DNA of 64,000 bases from the NCBI GenBank assembly GCA_040954595.2, contig CM082595.2, positions 6,758,001-6,822,000 of the forward strand, written 5' to 3'. Shown here piece after piece: positions 24,916 to 54,106 of the stretch. The stretch is from Balanoglossus misakiensis (taxonomy: Eukaryota > Hemichordata). Positions within the stretch are counted from its first letter, which is position 1. The number at the start of each line of letters is the position of its first letter. The notes under the pieces were generated by a model, which was not told where the DNA came from, did not search any database, and saw nothing but the letters and a program-made list of their open reading frames with translations. Both the position numbers and the translations under genes were made by a program.

Positions 24916-25759
24916 GCCAATTATAATTGTGGTCGAGAATCTTTTGAGAAAGTGACAGAGTTATCAAGTGAACTTTATGCAGGATTACTTCAAGAAAAAC
25001 AACACACCGCGCCCATGTACTCGCAAACCATCGCAGTTCTCAAGCAGTGGCGTGCATAAAGCGAGTACAATCGTTTTCAGTGAAGGAAACAAAACGCAAA
25101 CAAAATATGTGGATTACACGGCGCTTGCTGGTAGCACTGATGTGTCCCCAAGTTGCTATAACAACATATTCATGGCGATTTATCAAAAACACCCTGGACA
25201 TTCAATAATAATATCAAGGTTTATATATCAGAAACCTACAACTTAACATTTCCATTTCCACTTCGTAGGACTTCATAAAATAATTATATTATACATACAT
25301 AAAATACATTGAAAACCGATTCGATTGTTTTCTACACAACTGTAGGATTTGTTAAGAAAAGGCATTTGTGGACTTCAAGGTAAAGTCACCATTGCTAGGA
25401 TACAATGAATAAATATGCTATTAAAGTCAATGTATAAGAATAAAAAAAGTAAAACTTGTTTGTTTGTGCGAAATAATGCCAGTAAAAATCATGTCAAAAA
25501 GTATACATATTCGTGTGTATATTATTTACGGAACATGACCTTTATATATTAATAAGAAAATCACTTGGCGAAAGTTACCGTATAAATGGGTTCCCGTTTA
25601 CATAACAAGGTACAGGAAAGATTTTCACCGGGTATGTGCTAATAAATATTGTCTGTGTAATATAGCATATTCCGTGTGGTGCCTCTTTTGTCACAGTGAC
25701 TTCTTCAGGTATTGATCGAGAATTATAGCTGATTATGATAAATATGTGTGGTCTATACA

Positions 25760-27928
25760 TCACAGACGCGTGGCGGGCTCCCACTCAAAGTCAAGCCCCG
25801 ACTCCGCCATCCGCTCCTTGTACATTTGGTCAAACTCAGTGTTCTGTGAGACTGTGAAATGCTTCCGCCAACCCCCAACTACACCTAGAAAACAAAACAT
25901 ACAAAATTCGATCTGTTAGAATATACAGAAATTACCAGCTGAATTCTGAGATAACTCCGGAAGTTAATTTTGTGGCCATTGGTAATGTTTCTCAAGTAAC
26001 AATGTTTTTTTTCAAAACACCTAGTAAATAATTTAAAACCAAATTCCATATCATATCATATCATTTCATATCATATCATATCATATCATATCATATCATA
26101 TCATATCATATCATATCATATCATATCATATCATATCATATCATATCATATCATATCATATCATATCATATCATATCATATCATATCATATCATATCATA
26201 TCATATCATATCATATCATATCATATCACATCACATCACATCACATCACATCACATCACATCACATCACATCACATCACATCACATCACATCACATCACA
26301 TCACATCACATCATATCATGCTAAATCTTTCCTACCTTTTCGTATGAATGAATTTCTTTCTTTCTTGTTTGGTTTGAACATCCTGTCCATGTTAACTGCT
26401 GGATTTGCCTTCATTTTCTCAAAGGAACAGCACTCAACAATCTTCTCAATGGTTGACTCTGTCAGGTTTACGTTTAAAAACTTAGCCATGATCTTGACAG
26501 CTTCTTTTGGATTCTGAAGAGAGAGAAAAAAAAATGGATAACAGTCTCCCTTCCTGCCCAGATCAAACTAGTTTGACTCTGACCAGTAAAAGCTTGGTTA
26601 TTTTTAGACTACTCGAAACCTATACATACATACAGACAAGGTTATGTCTGACTTTATTACATATTGATATATTAAAAATAATGTAAACATACTTACTTTC
26701 TTTAGGTCTTCGTATTTGAGGAAAAGGACATTGTCATCATTCTGGTGTTTCCACCACCCTAACACATGATCAAACCAGTCCCCGTAGTCAACTGATGAAA
26801 TAAATTAAATACGCATAGTCTATCAGTTATCCGTCAATTGGTATAATTTCCTTGGAAAAATGGGTAAACATATACGTTGCAGGGTTCTTGGACATTTATC
26901 CTCTGGACATTATCAACCGGACTCGTACGTAATCATTGGCCTAATCCAGTATGGAATTACTCTGTTCTAATCCTGAATGTTAGGTGGAAGATACACCATC
27001 TGCAGAACTTAGTGTATACGCCCCACCCCGAGACAATCAAATGTTTAGGTCATTTCAATATAAAGAAGGTGCTATAAATAACAATTCTTTTAGTTTTATT
27101 TATGTTTAAAGGGTGATGTGAACAAAAACGGTTAGCATTTTTGCTTACGTCCTAAAGCCCTACCTTGGTTGTTGATAAACATCTCAAAAAACATATCCCA
27201 CGTTCCCTCACTGAAGCCATAGCCGGGTACCAGCTTATAAAAATGGTAGTATGATACAGCTGTATCTTTGGGATTTCTTGCAATGTAGACAATCTGTTAA
27301 AATAAGTTTGGGATTTATACAAACTATGTGAGATGATATGGAACAAAACATACTTTATGCCAGAACATCACAACAAGGCAGAGTAACATTTTGTTATCTA
27401 GGCCTATTGTTTAAAGGGGTGTCTACTTCATGAACCATCTTACATAAAAATAAATTCTTGTTGTTCTCACAGATCACCATTTATCGAAGTATCCACCGTT
27501 TTCGTACCAAATTTTAGTGGATCGAAAACTTATTAAAACTGAATGGTGGTTTGGTTGGTTATGTGAAACATGTCCATGTTAGGACGAGGAAATTGACCTG
27601 CAACAGAGAAGTGGCTGTAAAGGAAGTTCCAAATCTGACTGGCAAACTTTACTCCATTATGCAAAGTCAAGGGAGGGTCTTACCTTGCATTTCTTTCGAA
27701 GGGCCTCCGCTGGAAAGAACTGATACGGCAGATGAGTTTTGAGTAAGCGGGGAGAAGGCAACGTTTCCATGTGCTTGAAGCCGTTCAGCGCCGACACTTC
27801 TCGACTTTCGGGCAACGACGACAGAACCGACTCTTTGATGAATGTGGGAACGAGCTGTTTCAGATAAGTGATGATTGTAAAGAGCCACTTCCATCTGTAT
27901 GCAATTAATGAAAAGGGGAGAAATCAGT

Positions 27929-27962
<34 letters not shown>

Positions 27963-30900
27963 TTTGTTTGTTTTTTTTTTTGTTTGTTTGTTTGTTTGTT
28001 AATACATAGAATGACATTTTGGAGGATTCAAGATTCATCAATAAATGAAAGTTGAATGTTGCTTAACCAATTCTGGACATTATCACATGACACAGGAAAA
28101 ACAATAGATGTGCCATCGTTCTAAACGGCACAAAAGTTACAATATTTTTTAAAAAACTGTACATAATTATATGTTTTTTTCGTCAAAAATTGACTGTATT
28201 TCTTGGCTAGCAACATGTCGCTACGGTAATTTACCAAATCTCGCGAGATCTCACAATGAGTGGAAAATCCTCACAGAAGATTGCCGAATGACTTAAGAAT
28301 CGACACATTCCAACTGCCTCAACTGCCTGTAAAACTATTTGCAACGTCACTTCAAAAAGTTAATGATTAGGCTAAACCTAGAACTAACTCAAGTATGCAT
28401 TGATGGTTAACCCAATTTTTTAATATTGTTCGATTTTGGTGACCTGTTACCTACTATTTTGACACAGCTTATATTTTTTGTGATTTATTGAGCCAAACAC
28501 CTCTTCTCGTCCATTTATTTTTGCTACGGTATCAAGGCAAAGATAATACGACTACTGTTATGTTTGCGTATTTGTGTGCAGTGGTTATCCATCTGCTATC
28601 CAAGGACTGAGAGAAATTCAAGGCACTGCCCATATCTAAAAGAGAAAATTCGAACAACAACAACAACAACAACAATATATAACATCATTATCAACATGGG
28701 GAATATTTGATCCATTTTAAAAATATATTTCCGTGGAAGTAAAAACAAGATGGCTATGGCACAAATATCCACCAGATTAGGTTTTTGTAACTTACTTTTC
28801 TATGGCCCCAACAAACATTTCTATCAGGGGACTTCTAGCATTCTGAGTCACGGCACGATTGGACTCTTCATTGCAATGGTTCAAAACGAGGGAAACCATT
28901 TCGGTCGTCCACGTTGTGCCTGAAGAAAGGCAAATGGCAACTAAATAACAAAATACCAATACATAATCGTCACGTGTCTACTTGTATGCAAATGTCATTG
29001 TTAACAAAGAGTTTTTCTTACAAAATTGTATCTTTGCTAAGTGTTACAAAAATCACTTCAGTTGTTTTTAAGAAATGGACTGTCGACCGAAATAAGACTC
29101 GGTCGCCCCATGCAGCCAGGCCTTAACGTACTCGAGTAGTCGAATCTCATTTCAATAGCAGTTTGGTAAAAGGTCGCGGAAGGAGTTAGGGCAGGTCAAA
29201 TATTGCGTGCAACGGTGACCTGCTTGTGGCTGAAACATGTTTTTTGCAGATATCACAAAAATAGCTCGTTTAATTAGCTTTTTTTCCACATTTGTTGATT
29301 TTTTCTAGTAGAAATGTTGCAGTGTGTCTCAAAAATAAATGCATCTGATGAACTCAATTTGTAAAGTGTGGCAGATGTCACATCTTGACATTCTGACGAC
29401 AAAATAGGATTTTTATGGGCCCGGGGGGCTTGTCTAGATAAGAAGACCTACATAAATTGGTGAGGAAAGGTTGGTCTATACCTCGTACACGTATGCCCAA
29501 TGTCCTTGTCCAACCTTGGCGTGAACCTTTGATCTGCCTACGTGCAAAAGTCAAACTCGATAATGTCTTCTTAAGGTCAGGACGAAAAATGCTGTCCTTG
29601 AATTCGCCGCGTGTACTTTTATGTTTAAGGAACCCATTTTCTCAACGAAAATATCACGTTACGTTTTCTTTTTAAGTCAGTGTTGTTGGCTTACTTTTCC
29701 TTCACATTAATTAATTAATTGAAATGTGATATACTTTTCTTGTTCATTACCAAGTGCAATTCTACAGAAAGCAGTCTAATTGTGTTAGTTTGCATCGATC
29801 ATGTTTCAATACCTTGCTCGTGGTCTGTGTTCCTTTGCCCCCCCCCCCACAACCCAAACATGGACCAATATTTTTGTTCATTCTGGCCTGAGTGAATTCA
29901 TAATACATTTCTATTAAAAGGGCACTGCGTCCTACTTGTGAGCCAGGTCGACCTGAAGTGGTTACCAGCTGTCAATAATCCCGCGATGACATACGCGCAC
30001 TTCCTAGAAGCGACATTGTATTCCATGTAAGGTAACGGTGTCTTACATTAGTACGACAGCTAAATACATGTATCTGATTTTTTAAAACGAATTTCGTGAT
30101 TTTTCTGTCGCGTCCACGGAAGGTAGAGCCCTGAATGTTGTATGAATGATTGGTGTCAAAATGAAAAATATTGGCTTAAGCAATTAAAACTTCATGTTAG
30201 TACCATGTGTCTCTTTTCTTGGTTATTTTTCTAAGGTGTTTGGGTATGGAAAGCACACACACGGCGTGATACAGTTCCACGCTTGGCGCATTGTCAGAGT
30301 AGCGTGGGCAGAATATTCCCTTGGGGATGCGTACTGTATTACTGAGATGCCGTTACTATGTCATTCTTCTCCGCGAAGGTCTCTTCTCGTAAAGTACAAA
30401 GAAAGGTCAATCACTGGCGCCGACAAGGCTACCAAGTAGTGAATGAATCAGATTGTAAAGATTTAAACGTGACCATGTACAAAAGTGTAACACTGTGTTG
30501 ACAGATATCGTCTTGGAGGTCACCTTCTGAATGCCAAGTTTCTCTCGGACCGTCCAACTGTGCTGCAACATTTACACATTCCTCTATATTTCCTCCCTTA
30601 ATTTGCACTACAAAGCTGAATAGTGGGATTCTAAAAGACATTGCTTGTTCTAAGTTCTGTTTTCACCGACAAAAGCATCTTGCCGAGAGGCTAGAGATAC
30701 AATTGATCAAAAGACAGGTTTGAGCATGCCATATGAGAAGTCGTGGGAACTACAAGTATTGTATAGACGAAGGACACGCCCAGGTTTCGCGTCCGTTGAT
30801 GTTTTTGTTGATTGATTGATCGATCGCGATTGGTGTTATCTTGTCATATCTCTATACTGGCATATAATTAGTGTAGACAATCCTTTCTATTCGATAATTT

Positions 30901-32424
30901 ATGAGTGCGATGGGTTCACGGAACAGCCTCGCACGATTACATCAGAGGCCATAACCTCGTGAAAGTTTGTGCACGATACGAGTTTGATGCTGGGCTCCCG
31001 CGAGCGAACTCCCCCCCCCCAGCGAACGACACCCCTGTAGCCAATAGGATTTTACGACAGCTACAGGCTAATCACTCGCTACCAAACACACCTCGCCTGC
31101 CGTAAGACTCTTTCTGATTGGCGGGAGGGAAATATGCAGCCGACAAATGTCCCGTGCCAACTAACCAAATGTGGAAAACTTCACACGATTTCACCTCCAG
31201 TTATATTATGCCACACTTGCCGGAGTTTAGCATTGATAAGCCGCAAATCAAGCAGAAAACAACTTTCAAAGCAAAATGGCCTGTATATGCCGTTCGCATG
31301 CACGCCAAGGTGTGCCCTTCCCCCGCGCAGTAACTGTATCACTCAAAAACTCATGTTAACAAAACTGAAATCTTGTAACAGGTTTTTATAGATAATAAAA
31401 GTTAATTTATCTCGAATAAATCATTACGTCGGTCAAGTTCCCCCAGTTTTGCGTCGTTGGGGGGACGGGGAAAACGTGTGTTCCAGCAAGTACGCTCGAT
31501 TAGAAATAACTTTCATTTCTTACGCGATACACAACTTCTTTCTGTTGAAGATGACCACCGATTGGCCTTGACCGCAAAGCATCGTCTTTTCAGTATCCTA
31601 TTTCCGAATTTAAATTGAATGAGAGTCGCTGAATAAAGCAGCGAGTGGTGATCCAGTTTTCTGATCCTGGCCTACAAAGTTCGCAACAAACATGCAGCGT
31701 CCGTGGCCTCTCACTTTCCAGGAAAACCTCCGCGGTACATAAACAGCCCCCGATGGTTGGCCATTGCGTTTCACACAAGCACGCGGAAAGCGCGCGCGTA
31801 TTTTACATAAGCTAGATCGGACTCCGAGAGACACGAATGACCAACTTTCTGCCGTAACAAATGCGTTTCATGCTCTGAAATTTTTTTGGCAGTGGTTCAA
31901 GGAAGTAATGCTGTGCGTTCATCAGTGAAAATGGGGCCGATTCAAGCGGGAAGCCGCTGTCCCTTGATCGGTGTTAGTCCGAAGGGTGTCAGAATAGAAA
32001 ATGACACACAACATGCATTTTTGTGAGATTTTTGCTTGTCACACAAAGAAACCGTCACAGTATGGAGACAGTATTGCTCATGGAAAACTTACTTAAACTT
32101 CAGCTTGGTGAGAATGATTCTTTTTCAGTAACATGCAAACGTGCTGTACCGAAACTTGCAACAGGGAACCCTATTCTGTATCGAACGAATGTTTCAATTT
32201 CGTTCGGCATAAAGAAAACAATTCAAAAGTAAACTTTCAGAAGTCCCGTTTTGAAAACATCACTCACCCGATTTCGGATAGGTAACGACGAAAACGTCAT
32301 TTTTTCGGCACTGAACAAGTTCCTGGGACTCCAGAAGTCGGCGATTGACGAACGATGTGAAGGGAATTCCTTTGAAGAGGAATTGGCCAGGTGTACTGAA
32401 GAGTACTTCTTTTCCGGCGCTCAT
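25760..32424 (-). CDS. Cytosolic sulfotransferase, SULT-B
   Basis: PAPS-dependent sulfotransferase. Exons in transcript order: 32424-32268, 28919-28796, 27894-27684, 27293-27164, 26791-26697, 26513-26336, 25884-25760; 1020 nt, 339 residues, the longest of the set. PAPS loop YPKSGTTW (Lys51), catalytic His148 in KTHLPYQF, 3'-phosphate site ARNPKDTAVS, SFIRKG near residue 295. Oddities: the near-invariant GDW after RKG reads GGW (Gly303), the dimer motif is R..TV..T instead of K..TV..E, and the C-terminus continues six residues (EPATRL) past the usual FEW end. Before the catalytic His it has a hydrophobic insertion beginning WKWLFTIITYLKQLVPTF. The start Met is the first in a frame with SULT-like N-terminal residues. 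Intron 1 is 3.3 kb. A TCATA microsatellite almost touches the exon 6 donor. Tail to tail with SULT-A, same strand as SULT-C. Confidence 0.9.
26049..26318. repeat. Pentanucleotide microsatellite (TCATA)n-(TCACA)n
   Basis: About 270 bp of 5-bp repeat: TCATA units to about 26226, then TCACA units to about 26310, ending in TCATA. Lies in SULT-B intron 6, about 15 nt from the exon 6 splice donor (26335-26334). Confidence 0.97.
27935..27999. repeat. (GT)n and (GTTT)n simple repeats
   Basis: A GT array at about 27935-27959 runs into GTTT units to about 27999, interrupted by a T-run. In SULT-B intron 2. Confidence 0.9.
28067..28262. repeat. Dispersed repeat, copy 2 (partner at 23719)
   Basis: In SULT-B intron 2. 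Same order of conserved blocks as the copy at 23719, including ACGGCACAAAAGTTACAAT and GCTACGGTAATTTACC, then TCTCGCGAGATCTC. Confidence 0.6.
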
Positions 32425-34895
32425 GGTTCCCTTGTCGCTACGATGGCGTTACAGTGGGTATCTCTTTCTCAGTTTGGAAAGATGTGTACGGGCAAACCCC
32501 GGCGTTCTCCTTAGTACAAGTTTGAATCCAGGGGGGTCCACGCTGTTGGCTAAACGATTTTTATCTCACCTTAATCATGAGTTAACGGACTACCTAACTT
32601 ATCGAATCGCACCCACTTGAAAATACCAAACATCGAATTTTGGAGATCGCCCACGACTTGTTGTAAGTGATTGACACGATGACGTCGCAATCAGCCAACC
32701 TGGATGTATTTCGTGAGAATGTAAATTTACATACATTTTGATAGAACACCCCTAGCATGGGGAGGGGGCGTAGAAATACAGTTTACCCATGATTCAATAA
32801 TTTGTTGTGATCACGCAGCTGGGAAATGTGTATCACACCGCCTTAACTTCGTGTTCTTTTTGCGACCTATGGGGTCATTTCGATTGAAGTATTCTTAGAA
32901 GAAAAAAGGCCCCTTTCAGATTTTTGCATGCGTTCCCAAATTCAAGCTTTAGGGTTTGGTACTATAGCACCTAACTTCTTGAATGCAATCCTTTTCTACC
33001 CCAAAATAGAGTTGACGTTGAATTTTCTTGATATCGCATCAACTTGAAAAAAAATACATTAATTAGGCCTACTCAAGATAGCCTTCAGCTGCACCCTTTA
33101 TAACCCTGAATAACGATATTTCTGATTTATCCAATCACGGTTTCTGTAAAAGTTAAATGAAAATCGCCGGATCTCTGCATGTTTCGCACGAAAGGTTGAC
33201 AAACTTTTCGATGATAGGACAGCGCATGCTCAATTGCTTCGATGAAGTGAGTGGGCGCGCACTGTAAACTTTGCCAGATTGTCGGACCCCATCCGTCTTT
33301 CGGGCTTTCATTTTATGATGGGGGTTGACACTTTACTCCTCGATTACGTTACTCGAGAAAGGTTGACGAACTTTTCCTAGTTAAAGTTGCTGCGCATGCT
33401 CAAAGTGTGTGGACGCGCACTGTCAGCAGTCAACTTGAACTTTGCCAAAATCTCAAACACCGTCCGTCTTTGGGCCTTTCGTTTATGGTGGGGTTATTCC
33501 TATACGGACGAATTCGTTTGCTGAGCTGCGCGATGTATCTAAAGTGTCTGTATGCATGGAACATTAAATTTGAATTCCAGAAAAGTCGTTAAGCCAGGAC
33601 TAATTGTCAGCTTTATCCCGAAAAAAAAACACTGGAGATTGTGTTAGGCCCACATCTCACGTTAGTGTGCAACTCGCAACCGAAGCGAAGACAGCGTCTT
33701 ACAGACGCGTTCTTCCTCGGAGAAGTTGGCACTTGATCTGAGCGCTCAACTGTTGTGACGCGCGGCGTTATCTTAAACGCAGATCCACTACCACGATCAT
33801 GACAGTCACATGACATACACTTGAAAAAACTATATCATCAGTTCACACGAAATTTCAAAATGTGGGGCACGTTAACACCCTGTTTGTGAGTCAAATGTTA
33901 ATCCTCTACAACATTTAATCCGGTACGACAGCCTGCGTCACTCGTCATTGTTATAATTAAGGAGAAAAAAACACATCACGTGACTTATATAGAACAGCTG
34001 AAGCCATAATTTAACATTTCTAGCACACTCTATCATCGCCAAGCTATTTCGTTATACAAATATTTTGCTGCACTACTTCAAGAACCACCTTTGTATATCA
34101 CCCAGAAATCAGGTCACACCAAAAAGATCGACGAACTTTTTTTTACGCGTAGCCCATTTGTCAAACCCTAACGACGTAGCCAAGCACTGCACCAAATGTG
34201 GGGCGCTGATATTGTGTTAAAGATTAAGTGGCTCTTGATATTTTTCCTTGATTTCTTCCGGGTTTAATTATGGACGTCTCCATCCACCCACCATGCATTA
34301 CAGGTGTTAATGTTACGGTCGAGACTCAAAAGAAAGAATCATATACCAGGTTCACACACGAAAATATTTGAGACACTATTTGCCTATGGTAAACAGAGAG
34401 CATTATGTATAGGCGCTGAGGCTCAGTCCCATAGTCAATGGGTTGCGGAGAGGTGTTAATCCTTACACCGGCTCAGGTCTGGCCGGCAAAGCCGTCTCAA
34501 ATCTGAGCCGTTTCAGGACCACTTACACCGTCCACACATGTTCTTTTTAAGACGGATTCTAATCTGAGACGCTTCAGGACCGTTTAATGGTGCCTGTGTG
34601 ATCCCATATCAGTCACCATGAGCTGATTCCAATCTTCCACAGCCACTGAATTGTCGACACCATATATGCAAGGGAGAGATGGTATCCTTATGATTCTTCA
34701 CTTAAAATGCATTTTGCATATGGCAAAGTATGCAAAATCTCGTTTTGGCACTGTAAAAATTAAAAGTAAATCATGATTCGCTACAGGACGGCTGAGCAAA
34801 AGTTGTTACTGTTGATGATTGTCATTATCTCTTTAAAGAAGGAAACTGGTGCAATTACTGGATTCATTGGCTGCTAACATTATCCACCGATAATT
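32425..34895. promoter_or_regulatory. Intergenic SULT-B upstream / SULT-C downstream
   Basis: No gene recognised. Contains a 167-bp tandem duplication (see 33191-33520) about 0.8-1.1 kb upstream of the SULT-B start. Further toward SULT-C there is a locally repeated AATCTGAG(C/A)CG(T/C)TTCAGGACC motif (about 34500 and 34560). Confidence 0.4.
33191..33520. repeat. 167-bp imperfect tandem duplication upstream of SULT-B
   Basis: Two diverged copies begin AAAGGTTGAC at 33191 and 33358. Shared blocks in order: AAACTTTTC or GAACTTTTC, GCGCATGCTCAA, GCGCACTGT, AACTTTGCCA, CCGTCTTT and ATGNTGGGG. Each copy keeps a GCGCATGC core resembling the NRF-1 site. Both lie about 770-1100 bp upstream of the SULT-B start codon. 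Confidence 0.7.
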
Positions 34896-43318
<8,423 letters not shown>

Positions 43319-43939
43319 TTCTAACCTGACAAAACGTCGCCAGTCGTGGGACGATGTTGCTATAACGCAGAAGCAATTAATGTATAACAACCTTTTCACA
43401 TTAAAATGTAACTACGAAAACACCTTGCTCAGTTGGCATTGTGCATACATTGTCGGAATACAGGCTAAGTCCAATGACCCTTCCTATCAAGGCTGGGTAG
43501 CCGGTCGTGTAACGTCACTGACCTCATTCAGGTTAAGTCGACTCTGTCCGTCGTAGGGAACTCGTGCCTGGAACCTTTGACCTTAATTGCAAGACGGAAG
43601 AATATCAAGTTGGTTTGTGTTGGTTGCACACGTCATTGTTGGGTGCTGAGGTAATGGGAACTATTTTGAAACTCTGATTGGCTATTGTGATAAGATATCA
43701 ATTATACAAAGTCCATTACCAGTGCTTCCCGTTGATATATAGGTCTTTGGTATGTACGATTTCTTTGGCCTACACGTTTACGTTTAAAAATGCTTTGTCA
43801 CAAATTCATTTACATTAAGGTGACTCATGGCTATGCATATTCATATCCTTTCAGTAGGCTTTAAGGTGATCGCCCTTGCTGCAGTGTCAGTGTGATCGCT
43901 CTTAGTGGTTGGTGTCAGTGTCACAGTCCAGCTGTAACC
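43319..43939. promoter_or_regulatory. Bidirectional promoter SULT-C/SULT-D
   Basis: The two start codons are 621 bp apart, head to head. The interval contains a second AP-1-like TGACTCA (43821-43827, conserved at 50491-50497 in the duplicate) and a TATATA stretch near 43736 that is absent from the duplicate. Start sites are not known. Confidence 0.55.
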
Positions 43940-48565
<4,626 letters not shown>

Positions 48566-48672
48566 ACGCAACAACCAAATTTTGTCAACGATGCAACAAT
48601 GCAGAATAGTCTCAACATGAAAAGTTGCTGTCAGAATGGTATCAAAATGTTCACCATTTGTTTTAATCACAA

Positions 48673-48678
48673 ATTAAA
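48673..48678 (+). terminator. SULT-D poly(A) signal candidate
   Basis: ATTAAA about 110 bp past the stop codon, conserved in SULT-E at 54201-54206. Confidence 0.45.
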
Positions 48679-49608
48679 ACTCCACATTTTCAATTTCAAG
48701 TATTAGAGTTTACAAGACATGCTATAGTATTAGTTAAAATCAAAATATATATTGCATTTAAACTAATGTTACCATATGTATCGAAAAATGATTAAAATTA
48801 CAAAGTGTTTGTTTTCCAATTTTATACACTATTACTTAATTCATTCTAAAACTGGGCTATATTTTTTCCAGACCTGTATACACGTGACAGGGTATGAAAG
48901 TGTTCTGTTGTTTTACAGGGTGACTATTTAAGTCCTTAAAGCGTGATTCAAGAGATTATCAATATCAATACAATGTACAATTACAAAGTATTTGTTTTTC
49001 AATTCTATTAAATATCAATGCAGGGCTCAATACTTGGCCCCACGTTATTCTTAATCTCATGTTTCTGAGATTCATTGTTGTCAATTGTGACATAATGGCT
49101 TCTTGAATTCAAATAGCTTTTAAACCATAACAAAGGCAACCCCCTAACACCTGAAATTTCTGTCGGAATAGTCGCCATTTTTTACAGACTGTAAAACATC
49201 TTCTCCTGAGTTAGGGATGTAAACTTGATTAGTGCCTATGACAACTATTTTTCAGTCCTATTCTCATTGTAAACCAAACTGTTATCTTTTTTCCTTTCAA
49301 TTTGTTTTTGTTTGTTTGATTAATATGTGAATAGTCTGGTCCCCTGCCCCATTTCCACCGCTGGCTGCGCTACGCTAAAGGAGTCAGGTATTGACCGATC
49401 TTGGCCAAAAACCTGGCCCGCATAATGAAACAAAGACCACGTCAGAACATATGGGGCGCTCTTTTTTCGCGTGTGCCACCCACTGAAAATCTGTGATTGG
49501 CTAGATCTCAATTTACCGTGGCAACTGTAACTAAATATGTATAGGTGACCTTTAATGTCTTCTTTTCAGCTGAAAGGTGTCGTCCTCTCATCGCGCGCTG
49601 CCATCACC
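48679..49608. other. Spacer between SULT-D and duplication junction
   Basis: Non-coding. Matches the SULT-E downstream region to about 49024 and again at 49325-49463. The duplication junction lies between about 49463 and 49609. Confidence 0.5.
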
Positions 49609-49755
49609 ATTATTCAGCAAAAATGCCGAGGTATGACGTTATATGGTCAAGATTGTGAACTCTGTAAGACCATTCAAAACTACCGACCGAAAATATGCTC
49701 TTCTGAAACAAAATGTCTGTATTGCTAAGCTTAACTTTGCAACATAATGTATCAA

Positions 49756-49798
49756 TGAGTCACGCAATCAACAAGTCAGTGATGACCTCATTTGACCC
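49756..49798. promoter_or_regulatory. Duplicate of the AP-1-like / DR4-like cluster
   Basis: TGAGTCA at 49756-49762 and TGACCT-CATT-TGACCC at 49783-49798, same order and spacing as at 43100-43142, upstream of SULT-E. Confidence 0.4.
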
Positions 49799-49820
49799 CA
49801 ATGTAGGGGAAAACATTCAC

Positions 49821-49983
49821 CTGCTTTTGGGTAACTTTACTAACTGACCAAAAATACGTCATCATCGTGGCATTTGACGATTCCTGGCGATTCTAAGATT
49901 CGTCGGTTCACGTACCCACCGAATGTGACCCCGCCGTACTCGTATTCTCCGAGAGTTTTGAACCGTCGCTTGGGACTGGTCAT
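49821..49983 (-). pseudogene. Orphan, broken copy of SULT-C exon 1
   Basis: A 163-bp copy of the 154-bp SULT-C first exon, starting MTSPKRRFK and matching the N-terminus through DDDVFLVS. Nine extra bases then add TAG and TAA in frame just before the YPKAG part of the PAPS loop. The donor has changed from GTGAGT to GTGAAT. No other SULT-C exons follow on this strand; to the left lies the duplication junction. It was carried along with the divergent promoter when the SULT-D unit was duplicated. Confidence 0.9.
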
Positions 49984-50613
49984 TTCTAACCTGACAAAAC
50001 GTCGCCAGTCGTGGGACGATGTTGCTATAACGCAGAAGCAATTAATGTATAACTGCCTGTTGCCTTTTCACATTAAAATGTTACTACGAAAACACCTTGC
50101 TCAGTTAGCAGCATTGTGCATACATTGTCGGAATACAGGCTAAGTCCAATGACCCTTCCTATCAAGGCTGGGTAGCCGGTCGTGTAACATCACTGACCTC
50201 GTTCAGGTTTAGTCAACGCTGTCCGTCGTAGGGAACTCGTGCCTGGAACCTTTGACCTTAATTGCAAGATGGACATATACATGTATCAAGTCGGTTTGTG
50301 TTCGTTGAACACGTCATTGTTGGGTGCTGAGGTAATGGGAAATATTTTAAAACTCTGATTGGCTATTGTGATAAGATATCAATTATACAAAGTCCATAAC
50401 CAGTGCTTCCCGTCGTTGGTATGTACAATTTCTTTGGCCTACACCTTTACGTTAAAAAAATGCTTTGTCACAAATCCATTTACATTAAGGTGACTCATGG
50501 TTATGCATATTCATATCCTTTCAGTAGGCTTTAAGGTGATCGCCCTTGCTGCAATGTCAGTGTGATCGCTATTGGTGGTTGGTGTCAGTGTCACAGTCCA
50601 TGCAGCTGTAACC
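49984..50613. promoter_or_regulatory. Duplicated divergent promoter, now serving SULT-E
   Basis: Closely similar to 43319-43939 but lacking the TATATA-containing stretch (E reads CCCGTCGTTGG where D reads CCCGTTGATATATAGG). Retains TGACTCA at 50491-50497. Confidence 0.55.

Positions 50614-54106
<3,493 letters not shown>

Larger units (their letters stand above)
23407..25759. other. Intergenic between SULT-A and SULT-B; no recognised gene
   Basis: Convergent 3' ends of SULT-A and SULT-B. Holds two dispersed repeat copies (23719-23920 and 24833-24915). A 102-codon plus-strand frame at 24204-24512 has no recognisable similarity. Confidence 0.45.
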
